From: Microcoleus sp. FACHB-61 | Lineage (GTDB): Bacteria; Cyanobacteriota; Cyanobacteriia; Cyanobacteriales; Microcoleaceae | Assembly: GCA_014695295.1 (NCBI GenBank) | Contig: JACJNY010000013.1 | Span: forward strand, 1 to 64,000 | Length of the DNA: 64,000 nt | Direction: 5' to 3' | Shown here: in pieces, positions 62,481 to 64,000 of the stretch | Layout of the letters: every line of letters begins with the position of its first letter | Position numbering within the stretch: the first letter of the stretch is position 1 | The notes under the pieces: model-generated | Told to the model about the DNA's origin: nothing | What the model saw: only the letters and a program-made list of their open reading frames with translations | Databases searched by the model: none | Made by a program: the position numbers and the translations under genes

Positions 62481-62600
62481 GTTGACAGCATCAAGGACAC
62501 GGCAGTGCCGTTTCCCTACCGTTGACAGGATCAAGGACACGGCAGTGCCGTTTCCCTACCGTTGACAGGATAAAGGATACGGCAGTGCCGTTTCCCTACC
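62481..62600. repeat. Three tandem 40-bp repeats
   Basis: The unit starts GTTGACAGGATCAAGGACAC and ends GGCAGTGCCGTTTCCCTACC; copies are 62481-62520, 62521-62560 and 62561-62600, with only three substitutions (C for G in copy 1; A for C and T for C in copy 3). Each contains the palindrome ACGGCAGTGCCGT. There are no spacers, so it is not a CRISPR array. Confidence 0.95.
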
Positions 62601-62672
62601 CCAAAATAATCCTAGGGGCGGTGCCCCCGTGCCCGCCCTCTCCTGTTCCCGATCGCATTTCTCCACCACCAA

Positions 62673-64000
62673 TCAACCAAAATTCAACGGATCGACATCA
62701 ATAGTTAAACTAACAGAACGCGGCGTGCGATCGCGCAATCCGATCAAATCCGACAAATCCACCGACTCATCCAAAGGCAACTTCAGCAAAATCTGCCATC
62801 GATACCGATTTGCAACCCGCATAATCGCCGCAGGTGCAGGCCCCAACAACTCACAGCCCGGTACAGACAATCGCTCCATATACTCCTGACAAACAGACGC
62901 TAATTGTACCGCAGTCACCGCCACTTCCGCCGCATCTACACTGCTCAATCGCAACAAAATCAGCCGCCCCGAAGGTGGATAATTTAGCGCCGCTCTTTCT
63001 GCTAATTCTGTTTCCACAAAACTTGCATATTCGTGCCGCCTAACTGCTTGAATAACCCGGTGTTCTGGAGTGTAAGTTTGAATAATTACCCGCCCCGGAT
63101 CGTCGCCTCTGCCCGCACGGCCCGCGACTTGAGTTAATGTTTGAAAAGCTCGTTCGCTTGCCCGATAATCCGATAAGTTCAGCAACCCGTCAGCAGACAC
63201 AACTCCCACCAATGTGACTTGAGCTAAATCTAACCCTTTCGTCAGCATTTGCGTACCCAACAAAATGTCAGCTTCCCCATTAGCAAATTGCGTTAACAAT
63301 CTGCGGTGGTCGCCCTTATTTCTAGTCGTATCGCTGTCAAACCGAATTGCCCGCAATTCTGGAAACAATCTCGTTAATTCCTGTTCGACTCGCTGAGTGC
63401 CGCTGCCAAAGTTTTTGAAGTAAGGAGAACTGCATTCCGGGCAGTTTTGGGGGTGTCGTTCCGTGTGGTTGCAGTAGTGACAGCGCAATATTTCTGCTGT
63501 TCCTTCGCCGACGTGGTGATAAGACAGGGAAACATCGCAATTCGGGCATTCCATCACATAGCCGCAACTCCGACAAGAGACAAAGGTACTGTGTCCTCTT
63601 CTGTGAATAAACAGGATACCTTGCTGTTGTCTTGCTCGCAATTGTTCCAGCGCATTTTGCAGGGAAGCACTGAAAATTGAGCGGTTTCCTTGCCGCAATT
63701 CTTGCCGCATATCGACTATTTCCACAGGTGGCATCGGGCGGGAATAAATGCGATCTGGCAAGGATAAATAATGGATATTTGGTAATGAGCAATAATCTCG
63801 GCGCGTCCCCACCAAAGTCTCTAAAGCTGGCGTTGCGGAACCTAAAATTAAGGGACAATTTTCTAATTCGGCGCGCCATTTGGCAACGGTGCGGGCGTGG
63901 TAGCAGGGGGCTGGTTGGTCTTGTTTGAAGCTGCTGTCGTGTTCTTCATCGAGGATAATTAAGCCGAGGTGAGGTAAAGGCGCAAAAATGGCCGATCGCG
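62673..64000 (-). CDS. priA: Primosomal protein N' (PriA helicase), C-terminal part
   Basis: The minus-strand frame runs off the right edge, so the N-terminus is missing. It continues from beyond the edge through LIILDEEHDSSFKQDQ (Walker B region), LILGSATPALETL, the eight-cysteine zinc-binding segment (SCRSCGYVMECPNCDV, RCHYCNHTE, CPECSS) and GTQMLTKGLD, AGRAGRGDDPG near the C-terminus. PriA restarts stalled replication forks. No frameshift was seen. A start within the window would be wrong; the gene extends to the left-hand coding side beyond base 64000. Confidence 0.94.
   Translation of the reverse strand, partial: RSAIFAPLPHLGLIILDEEHDSSFKQDQPAPCYHARTVAKWRAELENCPLILGSATPALETLVGTRRDYCSLPNIHYLSLPDRIYSRPMPPVEIVDMRQELRQGNRSIFSASLQNALEQLRARQQQGILFIHRRGHSTFVSCRSCGYVMECPNCDVSLSYHHVGEGTAEILRCHYCNHTERHPQNCPECSSPYFKNFGSGTQRVEQELTRLFPELRAIRFDSDTTRNKGDHRRLLTQFANGEADILLGTQMLTKGLDLAQVTLVGVVSADGLLNLSDYRASERAFQTLTQVAGRAGRGDDPGRVIIQTYTPEHRVIQAVRRHEYASFVETELAERAALNYPPSGRLILLRLSSVDAAEVAVTAVQLASVCQEYMERLSVPGCELLGPAPAAIMRVANRYRWQILLKLPLDESVDLSDLIGLRDRTPRSVSLTIDVDPLNFG

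Noticed and set aside
62481..62600. CRISPR-like tandem repeats
   Set aside because: The 40-bp units are head to tail with no spacers and no cas genes nearby, so this is a tandem repeat.

Overview
The window looks like chromosomal DNA of a filamentous, Oscillatoriales-type cyanobacterium (Microcoleus/Oscillatoria/Phormidium-like). The reasons are dense GCGATCGC (HIP1) octamers and GATCG cores, heptanucleotide short tandem repeats, and typical cyanobacterial genes: the cyanobacterial-type glutamate-cysteine ligase, ClpC, a giant Ser/Thr-kinase/histidine-kinase hybrid, Mo-dependent-nitrogenase-like and Mvd-type ATP-grasp remnants, SOUL and TerB-like proteins. The genus assignment is inference; no rRNA is present. 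One tRNA gene (Met, CAT) was found and no CRISPR array.

Layout. 1-2.3 kb: a peptidoglycan-binding protein and a C39-like cysteine peptidase between short GC-rich palindromes, then a TerB-like protein. 2.3-9.7 kb: M61 peptidase plus Crp regulator (overlapping operon), a CysQ-type phosphatase, a GT4 glycosyltransferase and a GH13 amylase with a C-terminal starch-binding domain. 9.9-12.6 kb: a gene graveyard with two Rpn-type nuclease tails, a perfect 26-bp palindrome, a 123-bp MITE with an 8-bp target duplication, a broken RiPP ATP-grasp maturase, an HD-domain protein and a nonsense-mutated Mo-nitrogenase-like gene. 12.9-29 kb: housekeeping and envelope genes (AI-2E permease, gshA, trmL, LysM-M23 peptidase, trnM, two peroxiredoxins, a 1349-aa membrane protein, clpC). 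29-41.6 kb: the 1782-aa hybrid kinase, a Yip1-like protein, a hydrolase-like protein, a glycosyltransferase, yjbQ, SOUL, REC-EAL and an SPFH protein.

41.6-50.9 kb is a membrane-protein block: LysR, APC permease, two tandem CadD-like transporters, a secreted protein, two tandem DUF202 proteins, and a small membrane gene cut off by a TnpB element whose TnpB has lost its zinc ribbon. 51-59 kb is a sulfur locus: TauE/SafE permease, cysK with an Rrf2 regulator, a small four-cysteine protein transcribed divergently from a shared palindromic promoter, a Crp-type regulator, cysE, a CHASE histidine kinase and cysA. 59-64 kb: a second TnpB with intact motifs, gltD, a repeat cluster and the 3' part of priA running off the right edge.

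The strongest candidates for something not routinely described are the zinc-ribbon-less TnpB element with its disrupted host gene, the MITE/palindrome/RiPP-maturase graveyard, the Rrf2-CysK/four-cysteine-protein divergent promoter, and the doubly duplicated membrane-protein block. I saw no unmistakable new defence or biosynthetic system.
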